The notes under the pieces: model-generated
Told to the model about the DNA's origin: nothing
What the model saw: only the letters and a program-made list of their open reading frames with translations
The model's database searches: none
Virus record (IMG/VR): IMGVR_UViG_3300008120_000047
Coordinates: 1-62,221 of that record
Source of the DNA: a virus
Reading direction: 5' to 3' (one strand)
DNA: 62,221 bases
Part shown: positions 41,185 through 50,200 of the stretch, piece after piece
Layout of the letters: every line of letters starts with the position of its first letter
Position numbering within the stretch: position 1 is the stretch's first letter
Translations under genes and position numbers: made by a program

Positions 41185-42001
41185 AATTATTTACTCCGTT
41201 TACAAATGTAAACAATCCTTGATCTACTTGTTCTCCAGAAAAAGCACCCGTGCTGCTGGTCAGTACTCTAAACGAAGTTGTTTGAAAGTTTGACCAGTTT
41301 ATCCTCATCGATTTTATCGTGGGCGGAGTTGGATAGGTTCCAGATTGAAACTGTATTTGCCACCAGTTCAAGGCAGCGTTACTTACCCCCAAAGACCACC
41401 AATTTGTGTATGTAAGCCCATCAGATGCCTTCCACGGCAAATATGTCGCAGATTGAGAGTACCCAGCGCTCACAACTATGCCAGTCTCGCTTGTGTCGCT
41501 GGTTAAATTGGTTGTTGGGTAAGCGGTTCCCGTCTGCCCCTGTCCAGTATAAAATTTTATTTCTGTTATACCGATATACGATGTAGTGTTTGCCCCAGCG
41601 GTGGTTTGAGCAATCAGCCTTATATATGCGGCGTTCAAAAATGTCACATCATATGTGGCTGTTGCAACGGCGGATTGCTTATAATCACCAAATTCCTGTG
41701 CTTTTACATATATCGTCCTTGTTCCAACCGTAGTATTAGTATCTTTAAGCAGTAATATGTTACCAAGCTTGTCCGAGTTTGCAGATAATGTGTGCTGAAC
41801 AGCGGCGTCAGCTACGGTTACTGTAGCCCCAACCTTGGCTTCTGCAGTGAAGTTTGGGTTTGTGTAGCTAGCATAGTTTGATATAGTAGCCGTTATTGTA
41901 CCAAAAGCCGCTTGCCCTATAGACAAAGTGGGTGTAGTCGAAGCAGGTGTTGATGCGGCGGCGGCGGCAATCGGAGTAGCAAACTTTCCTATTGGACTCA
42001 T
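41177..42001 (-). CDS. Virion protein with discoidin-like carbohydrate-binding domain, 274 aa
   Basis: Residues 1-110 are an Ala/Thr-rich Ig-like region (FGTITATISNYASYTNPNF; TRTIYVKAQEFG). Residues about 125-250 carry the layout of a galactose-binding F5/8 type C-like domain: YIGITEIKFYTG, then SATYLPWKASDGLTYTNWWS and LNWWQIQF. Probably sits at a fibre tip and binds host surface sugars (inference). It ends the fibre gene cluster. Confidence 0.65.
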   Translation of the reverse strand: MSPIGKFATPIAAAAASTPASTTPTLSIGQAAFGTITATISNYASYTNPNFTAEAKVGATVTVADAAVQHTLSANSDKLGNILLLKDTNTTVGTRTIYVKAQEFGDYKQSAVATATYDVTFLNAAYIRLIAQTTAGANTTSYIGITEIKFYTGQGQTGTAYPTTNLTSDTSETGIVVSAGYSQSATYLPWKASDGLTYTNWWSLGVSNAALNWWQIQFQSGTYPTPPTIKSMRINWSNFQTTSFRVLTSSTGAFSGEQVDQGLFTFVNGVNNYG

Positions 42002-43422
42002 GAACTTGGGTGTATATTAAGAGTTACAGTTATCGACGCCGTTGGTAGGTTCGTTGCATATATCTTGACAGCTCCAGCAGAGCTGTCGGTTTGTGGCAAC
42101 ATTTCAGCTGCTTTTACTACAGATATGCTGGCATTAGATGGTATGACATCTACTATGCTTGTAGACAAAATGTTTCCATCGCTTATTGAGGCTTCGTACA
42201 ACCCACTCACTAAGGACCACGCCCCAGTAGCCACGGTTTTTCCAGTAATCTGTTTATGCAGTCCCGTGTTAGTTATCTGTAGTGTTTTTCCTACGTTATC
42301 GGTTATAAAGCTTATTCCGCCTCCAGCTATAAACTCAAGCGTTCCAGTTTTAGAGGCAGAAGCTATCGTTGTTTGCCCAGATACAGCAAAGTTGCTAAAT
42401 GCGTTTTGATTCACCTCAGCGCCAGAGGCAACACCATCAAGTTTAGTCTTGTCAGAGGACGACATAGATCCAGCCGCAGAAGTTGTGGCCGCTGTTATGC
42501 TTATGGCTGGCGTAGTTCCACCAGACGATACTATCGGGGCAGTTCCAGTTACAGAAGAAACTATCGTTGGTTTGTTTAATATCTGAGCATCACCACTCAC
42601 AGCATTCCAGTCTGCGTTTACGTTGGCTTCAGCAGTAGTTCCGACTATAATTGCATCAACCGCTGGATCTCCGCCGCTAGCGCTAGCAAGCGTAAGCGGG
42701 GCCGCGAAAAGAATCTGAAAAGTATCAGTAGTGTTGTCTGCGGCGAGCGAAAGGTTAACAGCGGTCGTACCATCAGCTTGAAAACCTAAAGCATTGATGT
42801 TTGAAAAAGCGTTTTGATTTACGTCTGCCGCAGTAGCTATTCCGTTCAACTTTACTTTGTCGGCTGCTGACATAGATCCAGCTACTGAAGTTGTTGCTTC
42901 TGATATAGAAACAGTCCTCGTCGAAGTTCCGCTAACAGATATTGGTGAGGTTCCTACGACGCTTGTGACACCACCAGTAGCTGCCTCCCAAGTAGCCAAT
43001 CCAGTTGCAGAGTCCCAAGTAAGAACTTGATTGTTTGTAGCAGCAACGTCAGATACGTCAGATATAGAGGCAAGGTTGATTCCGCTTACGCTCACGGAAG
43101 ACTCCATGTAAGACAGGTTAACCACAAGGCCAGCCTGAGAAGTCACTACTTGTATCTTGTCTCCGTTCTGAAGGTTTATAGATCCATCTGGGCTAAGAAC
43201 ATTCCAAGCGGTTCTCGCTCCAACTGACTGATAGTTTACCTCATAGCTAGTAGTGCTTGCGGCCTTGTATATCTTTACAGTAATTGCGTATGCAGTTGTT
43301 GGGCTAGAGTTGTACACAACCAAGCTCTTAACTACTGAAGCTACTACGCCGCATGTGTAGACGTCTTCGTTGCTTCCGCTTCCAGTAGTGCTGTATGCTA
43401 CAGATTTATATGAATTAGGCAT
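41998..43422 (-). CDS. Tail fibre protein with internal repeats, 474 aa
   Basis: N-terminal 130 residues are a beta-rich domain (SVAYSTTGSGSNEDVYTC), then a Thr/Ser-rich shaft with two clear repeats, SVAGSMSAADKVKLNGIA plus VNQNAFSN and SAAGSMSSSDKTKLDGVA plus VNQNAFSN, each followed by strands. Such shaft repeats are typical of trimeric phage fibres. Start overlaps the stop of the fibre upstream by 0-3 nt. Confidence 0.7.
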   Translation of the reverse strand: MPNSYKSVAYSTTGSGSNEDVYTCGVVASVVKSLVVYNSSPTTAYAITVKIYKAASTTSYEVNYQSVGARTAWNVLSPDGSINLQNGDKIQVVTSQAGLVVNLSYMESSVSVSGINLASISDVSDVAATNNQVLTWDSATGLATWEAATGGVTSVVGTSPISVSGTSTRTVSISEATTSVAGSMSAADKVKLNGIATAADVNQNAFSNINALGFQADGTTAVNLSLAADNTTDTFQILFAAPLTLASASGGDPAVDAIIVGTTAEANVNADWNAVSGDAQILNKPTIVSSVTGTAPIVSSGGTTPAISITAATTSAAGSMSSSDKTKLDGVASGAEVNQNAFSNFAVSGQTTIASASKTGTLEFIAGGGISFITDNVGKTLQITNTGLHKQITGKTVATGAWSLVSGLYEASISDGNILSTSIVDVIPSNASISVVKAAEMLPQTDSSAGAVKIYATNLPTASITVTLNIHPSS

Positions 43423-43424
43423 GC

Positions 43425-44912
43425 TTACGAAATAAAGTACGAAAATAGTTCAATTTCTTCTGTGCCCCCAACAGTTATATTGTCGACAGTATTCTTAAGC
43501 TCTGATATATCGACTCCATCTACAGTGCCAGTGACTATTATGTTGCCAGTTACCCTTGTGTTTCCCGTGATGTCGAGCGGATAAGATGGTGACGTGTTGT
43601 GGACGCCCACAAGGGCGCCACCTATTCTGCCCTCTCCATATATGATCGTTCTCTGGGTTGGCGTTACAGAGTCATCAAGCAGCTTTATCTCTATGGTTCC
43701 AGGGCTAGCCTGAGAAAAGAAATATCCAGTGCTGCCTTTAAAGAATGAACCAGTTGTCTCTGACGTTTCTAACGCAGCTGATGTCTGGCTAAATCCAAAT
43801 CTAGACTTAGTCTGATTTTTTGATATAGGGGCTATAGCTGCCTGAATAGCGGCTATGTCTTGCGAGTTAGTCGATATGTTGTTTTCAGCGGCAACAAGCC
43901 CAGCATTTATCGTCTGAACGTTTGATGCAGATCTAGAGATAGACGTCCCATACAAGGTGACAGCACCGCTTATCGGGGTTACCGAGTTTATAGACTTTAC
44001 TACTACGCTGTCATTTGCTACGGTTACTGTCCCTCCTGAACTGTACAATCCATTTATCTCTATATCCCTCCATTGCCCATCTCTATATACAGATGTTACT
44101 ATATGATTTGTGGTTGACGGAATAGTGCCTGGAACACAAAACATATCCTTTGATATACAGGACCACTCTACGTCTGTTTGATTTGAGTTTACCCTAAGTA
44201 CCTTGTTGTTATTTCCAGAATAAGCTGGAAGAAGATTAGATCTAGCCACTCCTACGCTTGTAGCTCCAGTGCCCCCGTTGGCTATAGCTACCGTTCCAGT
44301 TACGTTGGCTGCGTTTCCAGATATGTTGCCAGTCACTTTTGTTCCAGCAACACTAGTTATATAGTCGTTTGAAATAGACCCAGCATTCCACGTGCCGCTT
44401 GTTATGGTCCCAAGAGTGGTTATGGATGCTTGACCTATATAGTTGCTCGCTATGTCTACAGCATCAGCACTTACCGTTATCCTGTCTGTTGTGCCCCCTA
44501 CATTGAAGTCATTGGTGCCTAACGTCAAACCATTTCCAGCTGTATACGTGGTATTCGTATCGGTAGCCGACAGAATTCCACTTCCATCTATTGATAAGTT
44601 AGTCCCAACTTTTATACCACCAAGAGCGTTTGCTGTTGCTATAGGCAGCGTGTATGCTGTGCTAGACCCTATTTCAACCCAGTTTCCAACAGTTGCCCAC
44701 GCGGTATCACCTAAATCAGTGCTGTTGTATATATAAAGCTTGTCTACATCCTGAAGCACAGCCAAAAAACCATTTACCCTCATGTTGGCATTAAGTGAAT
44801 TTCTGGCTGTGGCACTAGCAAACACGCCAAGGCCTTTGACTTGGTTTTCAGTCAAATTGACTATAAAGTCACTGGGGTTGTTGTGTTGTACTGGGCCAGG
44901 AAACTTGGGCAT
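43425..44912 (-). CDS. Tail fibre with conserved attachment domain, 495 aa
   Basis: The first 85 residues (FPGPVQHNNPSDFIVNLTEN; VKGLGVFASATARNSL) closely match the start of the next upstream fibre (44916-47282), so both share an attachment domain. The shaft is Thr/Asn/Ser-rich with strand repeats (GTGATSVGVARSNLLPAYSGN). The end has DISELKNTVDNITVGG. Most likely a side fibre or tail-spike component. Confidence 0.7.
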   Translation of the reverse strand: MPKFPGPVQHNNPSDFIVNLTENQVKGLGVFASATARNSLNANMRVNGFLAVLQDVDKLYIYNSTDLGDTAWATVGNWVEIGSSTAYTLPIATANALGGIKVGTNLSIDGSGILSATDTNTTYTAGNGLTLGTNDFNVGGTTDRITVSADAVDIASNYIGQASITTLGTITSGTWNAGSISNDYITSVAGTKVTGNISGNAANVTGTVAIANGGTGATSVGVARSNLLPAYSGNNNKVLRVNSNQTDVEWSCISKDMFCVPGTIPSTTNHIVTSVYRDGQWRDIEINGLYSSGGTVTVANDSVVVKSINSVTPISGAVTLYGTSISRSASNVQTINAGLVAAENNISTNSQDIAAIQAAIAPISKNQTKSRFGFSQTSAALETSETTGSFFKGSTGYFFSQASPGTIEIKLLDDSVTPTQRTIIYGEGRIGGALVGVHNTSPSYPLDITGNTRVTGNIIVTGTVDGVDISELKNTVDNITVGGTEEIELFSYFIS

Positions 44913-44915
44913 TTT

Positions 44916-47282
44916 TTAGTATGATGTTAATGTATTTGTAGATGAAAATGCTCCTTTTGAATTAGACTTGTATATTCTATATTCTATAGACACACTAAAT
45001 TGATTTGTTATATTGAACGCTACTGGTGAGCCAAAATCGCTTATTACAGATGTTGACCCATCCATGTTTATTACACTTAACGCACCACCAAGTGAAGTTG
45101 GATAAAGTATATAAGAAAAATTACTTGTGTTGTTTGTGTCAGAAGATCCGTTAAACGTCATTGGGGCACCTAAACTTATCGTGTTATCTCTCAATACACT
45201 ATTGGCAAAAGGAGTGGTGTCATAAATAGCGTCAGCAGCGGTTGGTGTTCCTGGCAGAGCGTTTGGAGAAGCCAAGAACTTAACAGCGAATTTTGATAAG
45301 GTTACAGTTGTTTCGTTTCCACTAGCACCAGTTGGATTTGATGGATAGCTTGTGGTTGGGACTACTCTATAAAGTATAGACGAAAGACTCGAAGAATTAT
45401 TTGTGTAGTTGTCTGTATAGGTTTTGCTTCCAATGTAAGGAGAAGGAAATGCATGTATGCCTGTGTAGCTAGTGCCTCCATCTATAGATCTTTGAAGAAC
45501 TAAAGAGTTGATGGGCACGTTTGCGGAGTTTATCGTCACGTTGAACGTCACAGTACTTGATGTGTTTCCCTTTTCTCTAATAGCATTTATTTCACCACTA
45601 GAATTAGATGTAGAAATTCTTGCCGCCGTTAAAGATCCTATGCTAGGAACCAAATAGGCTTCTGGACTTCTTGTAAGTACTTGTTCAGCAAAATAACTAT
45701 TATCACCAACGTCTTCTACCCTAAACTTATACGTAAACCCAGCTGTTGCATAAGCGCTAAGAGTGTATGAGTTAGGAAATGACTGACTTCCAGTTGCAGC
45801 CGATGAAAAGCTAGCCGATGTATGTATCAAAGCGTAAGTGGAATCTGACGCCCCCTCATTTTTTCTATACACAAGAACCCGTATAGACCTTCCTAGGTTT
45901 GAGTTTAAGTTATTTGCGTTATAACTAACTGTAACTGAAGAAGGATCCGTTGTGTTAAACGGTATAGTGCTTACGCTCCAAGAAGAAAAGCTTGGATTTT
46001 GAACTAACTGAACCGCGTCTATAATTAAGTCAAGCGCAGATTTATAACTAGATATAGTTATGGTGTCATTCGTTATATATTTACCAAACGATCTGCCGTT
46101 AGGTATACTGACTGGTATGCTGGTATTTCTAGCAAGGCTTATGTTTTCAAAAGAATCCTCATCCCAGAACGATCCCTGTCCAGCCTGTGCACCAGCTAAC
46201 GGGGTTATGCTTGATTGATTAACAGAGAATGTTCCGCTAACCGTAGTAGAATCACTTAATGTGGTGGTAACGGTATTGTTTGTTACAGAAACACCCGTGA
46301 CAGATTTACCAGCGGCCCCTGCGGGACCAGTAGCACCAGTAGCTCCAGTAGGACCTTGAAGTCCTTGAGGACCAGTGGCCCCAGTAGCACCCTGAGGCCC
46401 AGTCGGACCAACTAAAGACACCCCTGTACCCCAGTTAGTTCCTACCTTTGGACCGAATATATTCTTTGAAGAAGTGTTTATGTAGAAATCCCCTGCCACT
46501 CCAGTGCCACTAGATGGATCTGAAGTGCCATTAAGAACTGTTTTTCCATCAACCCCATTTGCACCAGCTGCACCCGTAGCGCCCGTCGCGCCAGCTGGAC
46601 CCTGGAGCCCTTGGGGGCCTGTAGCGCCCGTAGCCCCAGTTGCACCCGCAATACCTTGAGGGCCTTGAGCTCCTGTCGCCCCAGCTGCTCCTTGAGGTCC
46701 AACCAAAGAAACACCACTGCCCCATCCTCCAGCTGTTTTTGGGCCAAAAATTAAGTTTGAAGACGTGTTTATATAGAAATCTCCAATAACCCCCAGATTA
46801 GCCGCTGGACTGGTTGTTCCGTTTAATACCGTTTTTCCATCTATTCCGTTCGTTCCAGCAGGTCCAGTAGCCCCAGTAGGACCAGCAGGTCCAGTAGCGC
46901 CAGTAGGACCAGCAGGTCCAGTAGCGCCCGTTGCCCCCTGAATGCCTTGTGGTCCAGCGGCTCCAGTAGCGCCAGTATCACCTTTTAATCCTTGAATCCC
47001 TTGAGGTCCTTGAGGGCCTTGTTGACCAAGCTGAACCCAGTTAGAAGCATTCTGCCATTCCGTATTACCTAGATCAGTTGAAGTGTATACGTAAAAAACA
47101 TCTAAATCTTTTACCAGCGCTATATACCCTTCGCATCTCACGGAAGGACTCAATGAGTTTCTGTTCGGGGCGACTCCAGATATGGTAGCGAAAACGCCAA
47201 GGCCCTTGACCTGATTTCCAGTCACGTCAATTATGGCTTCGTTGGGGTTGTTGTGCGTTACTAGACCTGGAAATATAGGCAT
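44916..47282 (-). CDS. Collagen-like tail fibre, 788 aa
   Basis: The N-terminal attachment domain resembles that of the 495-residue fibre (residues 1-85). Residues about 88-330 are Gly-X-Y repeats (GPQGIQGLKGDTG) interrupted twice by a repeated insert, GKTVLNGT...GDFYINTSS...GVSLVGP. The last 320 residues are beta-rich with SISVPNGRSFGKYI-like and APNALPGTPTAADAI, matching the C-terminal part of the next fibre (47289-49772). Collagen-like repeats give long trimeric shafts. Confidence 0.8.
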   Translation of the reverse strand: MPIFPGLVTHNNPNEAIIDVTGNQVKGLGVFATISGVAPNRNSLSPSVRCEGYIALVKDLDVFYVYTSTDLGNTEWQNASNWVQLGQQGPQGPQGIQGLKGDTGATGAAGPQGIQGATGATGPAGPTGATGPAGPTGATGPAGTNGIDGKTVLNGTTSPAANLGVIGDFYINTSSNLIFGPKTAGGWGSGVSLVGPQGAAGATGAQGPQGIAGATGATGATGPQGLQGPAGATGATGAAGANGVDGKTVLNGTSDPSSGTGVAGDFYINTSSKNIFGPKVGTNWGTGVSLVGPTGPQGATGATGPQGLQGPTGATGATGPAGAAGKSVTGVSVTNNTVTTTLSDSTTVSGTFSVNQSSITPLAGAQAGQGSFWDEDSFENISLARNTSIPVSIPNGRSFGKYITNDTITISSYKSALDLIIDAVQLVQNPSFSSWSVSTIPFNTTDPSSVTVSYNANNLNSNLGRSIRVLVYRKNEGASDSTYALIHTSASFSSAATGSQSFPNSYTLSAYATAGFTYKFRVEDVGDNSYFAEQVLTRSPEAYLVPSIGSLTAARISTSNSSGEINAIREKGNTSSTVTFNVTINSANVPINSLVLQRSIDGGTSYTGIHAFPSPYIGSKTYTDNYTNNSSSLSSILYRVVPTTSYPSNPTGASGNETTVTLSKFAVKFLASPNALPGTPTAADAIYDTTPFANSVLRDNTISLGAPMTFNGSSDTNNTSNFSYILYPTSLGGALSVINMDGSTSVISDFGSPVAFNITNQFSVSIEYRIYKSNSKGAFSSTNTLTSY

Positions 47283-47288
47283 GGCTTG

Positions 47289-49772
47289 TTATCCATTTTT
47301 TATAGTTATACCGACACCGCTTGCAAATGCGCCTGGTGATTTAGTCTTATATATCCTATAAGGATTTGAAATGCCAAACTTGTTTTCGATGTTAAGGGTA
47401 CTTACTGGCTGTTCGAAATCAGATAAAACCTCAGTCGCCCCTTGAAGAACGGACGTTAAAGCAGACTGATTAGTCGGGTACATTATATATGTAAAGTTTG
47501 AGGTGGAATTAGTTTGAGTTGTTCCAGCCACTGCCCACCCACTTGGGTGTGGGAATGTTTCTGTAGTGGTTCTTAAAAGGCTTGTTGTTGAAGTTGTTCC
47601 TTGTAAGTTGTCAAAAATTGTTTTAGCTTGGGCGGCGGTTGTTGGCAGCCCATTTGGATGTGCACCAAATTTGTGTGCGTACCTATTCATCACAACAGCT
47701 GTAAAATCCCTTGTAGTAAATACGGTAGCACCTTGATACGAATCGTATATTTTAAGCCTATAAATTATAGATGCGGCGCTTGATGGGGCAGCGCTATCAA
47801 TATATCCAGAAACAGTATATGAAGTAGAGTTTGCTGGTATATCCGTTGTAGTCGTCCATGATCTTAACGAGGTTTCTACACCTAAAACAACTCTAAACAA
47901 ATCAACCCTTTGTATATATATGTTTGTGTTTGCCGCTGAAGACACTGTAAATGAAACATTGCTTGTCACATTCCCTACCTCTCTGCTGGCATCCGTCTCA
48001 CCAGCTAAAGAATCCGTGAATAGCCTTCTCGTTGCCGAAGGAGAGGACAAGGTAGGCGCAGCAAAATTACTAGTAGTTCTTGTTACTTCCGTAGGAGACG
48101 ATATAATGGATGGATTTTCTGTTACCGATGCCGTTATTCTATAGGTAAAGCTGTCAGTAGAGTACTGAGTGACTGGCCCCCATGCGTACGAGTTGCTAAA
48201 GCTGTTACTTGCTGACGTGTAAGAAACGGTCTGCAAAACAGAGTATGACCCACTGCCCTGTTTTCTTTCTATAGTAACAGTAACCCCTTTCCCCATAAGC
48301 GTGTTTGGGTTTCCAACCGTAAAAGATAAAGTTGTATTCCCAGATAGCGTATTAAAAGCCACTGGATTCGGAGACAAACTAACTGATGTTATCGTTGGTG
48401 TTTGTATGTCCTGAACCGCATCCCTTATTATCTCAAGCATGGACCTTGCGTTGCCTATATGTATAGTGCTTCCGTGCCCATACTTCCCAAAAGACTTACC
48501 AGAAGGAAGGCTAACGGTTATGGCCTCTGAGTTTGGGTTTACAAATTCTTTAGCGACGAATGTTTCCCCATCCCAGTAGAAGCCAGACCCCGCAGCAGTC
48601 CCTGAGGGGGCGTCTATACTAGTTTGGGTTACAGCAAAACTTCCGTTTACTGTGGAATTATTGCTAAGGGTTGTTGTAACAGACCTATTTGAAACAGATA
48701 CTCCAGTAACCGACTTCCCGTCTGCTCCAGCAGGGCCTGTGGATCCAGTTGGTCCTGTTGCACCAGTTGGTCCAGCGGGTCCAGTAAGACCCGTGGGACC
48801 AGTATCGCCTGTATCCCCCTTTGGACCCTGTGCTCCAGTCGTGCCAGCTGCGCCAGCAGGCCCAGCAACACCTTGCGGTCCTTGAGGGCCTTGGGCTCCA
48901 GTAGCACCAGCAAGTCCTTGAGGCCCCTGAGCACCTTGAGCGCCAGTAGCCCCAGCGGGCCCAGTAGCGCCAGTAGCGCCAGCGGGCCCCTGTGGTCCAG
49001 TAGGCCCAGCAGGTCCTTGCGGTCCAGCAACAGCACTAGCTATTAAATGTGCTGTGATTATTACGGACGGTATTCTTGGCCTAAGGGGTAACGGATGGTC
49101 CGAAAAAGCTGGATCCTCATAGTAAAGCCGCACGGCTGAATCTTGTGAGGCCCAGTGTATCTGAACATAGTCATCATTTTCTGCCCTTACTAAGTAATTC
49201 CAGGCAGCGACCATTTTGGCGTTATTCTTATCGAGCTCAATTCTAGTGTTAGAGTCCTTTACGTCTGTTCCGTTTTGAGAAAACCAAACGTCAGCATGAT
49301 CAACACCAGAATCTGTTTTATCGAACTGGGCAGAGAACTGTACGTTATAAACACCGTACGTAAGAAACTTAAGCTTGTTTCCATCTACAACAGTAATTCC
49401 ACTGGCTATGTCTGCTGTAGGGAATGACATAGTGTTCTTTACGTTAGCGCCCAAAGATGGCTGCATTGACGTAGAGTAGAATACCCCGTATTTAGCGTCC
49501 GTTCCTTGAACAACCTCTACTACAGGTATTTGATTGTATGGGTATATAGATAAAGAATTTTGTCTTTCAAGACTCGTCTTTACTACAGACTGTGTGGGTG
49601 GGTAGAAAGAAAGACTATTACTCGCTGGCGTAGTAATATCCAGCGATACTTGATTATCAGAAGTTATAGATATGGTGGCGAACTCAGAGGTTACAGTCTT
49701 TATGGACTGAGACTCTGGTACGTTTATAGATATTGAATTTCCTGGAGGTAAGGTGAATCCAACATTCATCAC
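47289..49772 (-). CDS. Collagen-like tail fibre with C1q-like domain, 827 aa
   Basis: Residues 1-85 are low-complexity strands. Residues about 90-240 look like a C1q/TNF-like jelly roll ([41 protein letters not shown]). Then come Gly-X-Y repeats ([16 protein letters not shown]) and a beta-rich end whose tail ([21 protein letters not shown]) matches the 788-residue fibre. The paralogous tails and distinct heads suggest recombination of adhesion modules. Confidence 0.8.
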   Translation of the reverse strand: MMNVGFTLPPGNSISINVPESQSIKTVTSEFATISITSDNQVSLDITTPASNSLSFYPPTQSVVKTSLERQNSLSIYPYNQIPVVEVVQGTDAKYGVFYSTSMQPSLGANVKNTMSFPTADIASGITVVDGNKLKFLTYGVYNVQFSAQFDKTDSGVDHADVWFSQNGTDVKDSNTRIELDKNNAKMVAAWNYLVRAENDDYVQIHWASQDSAVRLYYEDPAFSDHPLPLRPRIPSVIITAHLIASAVAGPQGPAGPTGPQGPAGATGATGPAGATGAQGAQGPQGLAGATGAQGPQGPQGVAGPAGAAGTTGAQGPKGDTGDTGPTGLTGPAGPTGATGPTGSTGPAGADGKSVTGVSVSNRSVTTTLSNNSTVNGSFAVTQTSIDAPSGTAAGSGFYWDGETFVAKEFVNPNSEAITVSLPSGKSFGKYGHGSTIHIGNARSMLEIIRDAVQDIQTPTITSVSLSPNPVAFNTLSGNTTLSFTVGNPNTLMGKGVTVTIERKQGSGSYSVLQTVSYTSASNSFSNSYAWGPVTQYSTDSFTYRITASVTENPSIISSPTEVTRTTSNFAAPTLSSPSATRRLFTDSLAGETDASREVGNVTSNVSFTVSSAANTNIYIQRVDLFRVVLGVETSLRSWTTTTDIPANSTSYTVSGYIDSAAPSSAASIIYRLKIYDSYQGATVFTTRDFTAVVMNRYAHKFGAHPNGLPTTAAQAKTIFDNLQGTTSTTSLLRTTTETFPHPSGWAVAGTTQTNSTSNFTYIMYPTNQSALTSVLQGATEVLSDFEQPVSTLNIENKFGISNPYRIYKTKSPGAFASGVGITIKNG

Positions 49773-50200
49773 ACAGATATGTCTTCGTTTATTTTGAAGG
49801 TCCCATATAACCAGGTCTGAGACTCCTCGCTGTTTGCAGTAGATATAGCTTCTATATCATAGACATAGAGACCAGCAGCAACAGACTTCATTTTAGTATT
49901 TGGCACATTAAAGATTACCTTCCCTAAGGATGTAGTGTACGCTATTTTCTTATTACCGTTGGCATCGTCTTTGGTTGAAAGTATTATTTCAGCGCTTGTG
50001 TCACCAGCCCCAGAATTAGGGGAGTCATAGTCTGTATTAGCATAGTCGTAGGCTCTAACTTCCATGTTGAAGTTATATGCACCCTGAGCTACCTGAGTCC
50101 CATCAGCCGCTTTAAGATCTATCTCAAGCTTAAACGTATCACCCTTCCTGCATATGATGTCTACTCTTTTGGCGACATCAAGATTTACTACGTTGCTCAT
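49769..50200 (-). CDS. Fibre-base or adaptor protein, 143 aa
   Basis: Acidic beta-rich protein ([42 protein letters not shown], in parts) with a C-terminal strand pattern ([15 protein letters not shown]). The D-I-x-CRKGDTF segment recalls upper baseplate/fibre-attachment modules in phages (BppU_N-like). Position between portal and fibre genes fits. No search was possible. Confidence 0.5.
   Translation of the reverse strand: MSNVVNLDVAKRVDIICRKGDTFKLEIDLKAADGTQVAQGAYNFNMEVRAYDYANTDYDSPNSGAGDTSAEIILSTKDDANGNKKIAYTTSLGKVIFNVPNTKMKSVAAGLYVYDIEAISTANSEESQTWLYGTFKINEDISV

Noticed and set aside
46300-49030. Short direct repeats spaced regularly, which look at first like a CRISPR or minisatellite array
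   Set aside because: They encode in-frame Gly-X-Y collagen-like repeats of two fibre genes; unit lengths are multiples of 9 nt and spacers do not exist.
41000-49800. Diversity-generating retroelement linked to the fibre genes
   Set aside because: No reverse transcriptase gene and no template/variable repeat pair with A-biased differences was seen.
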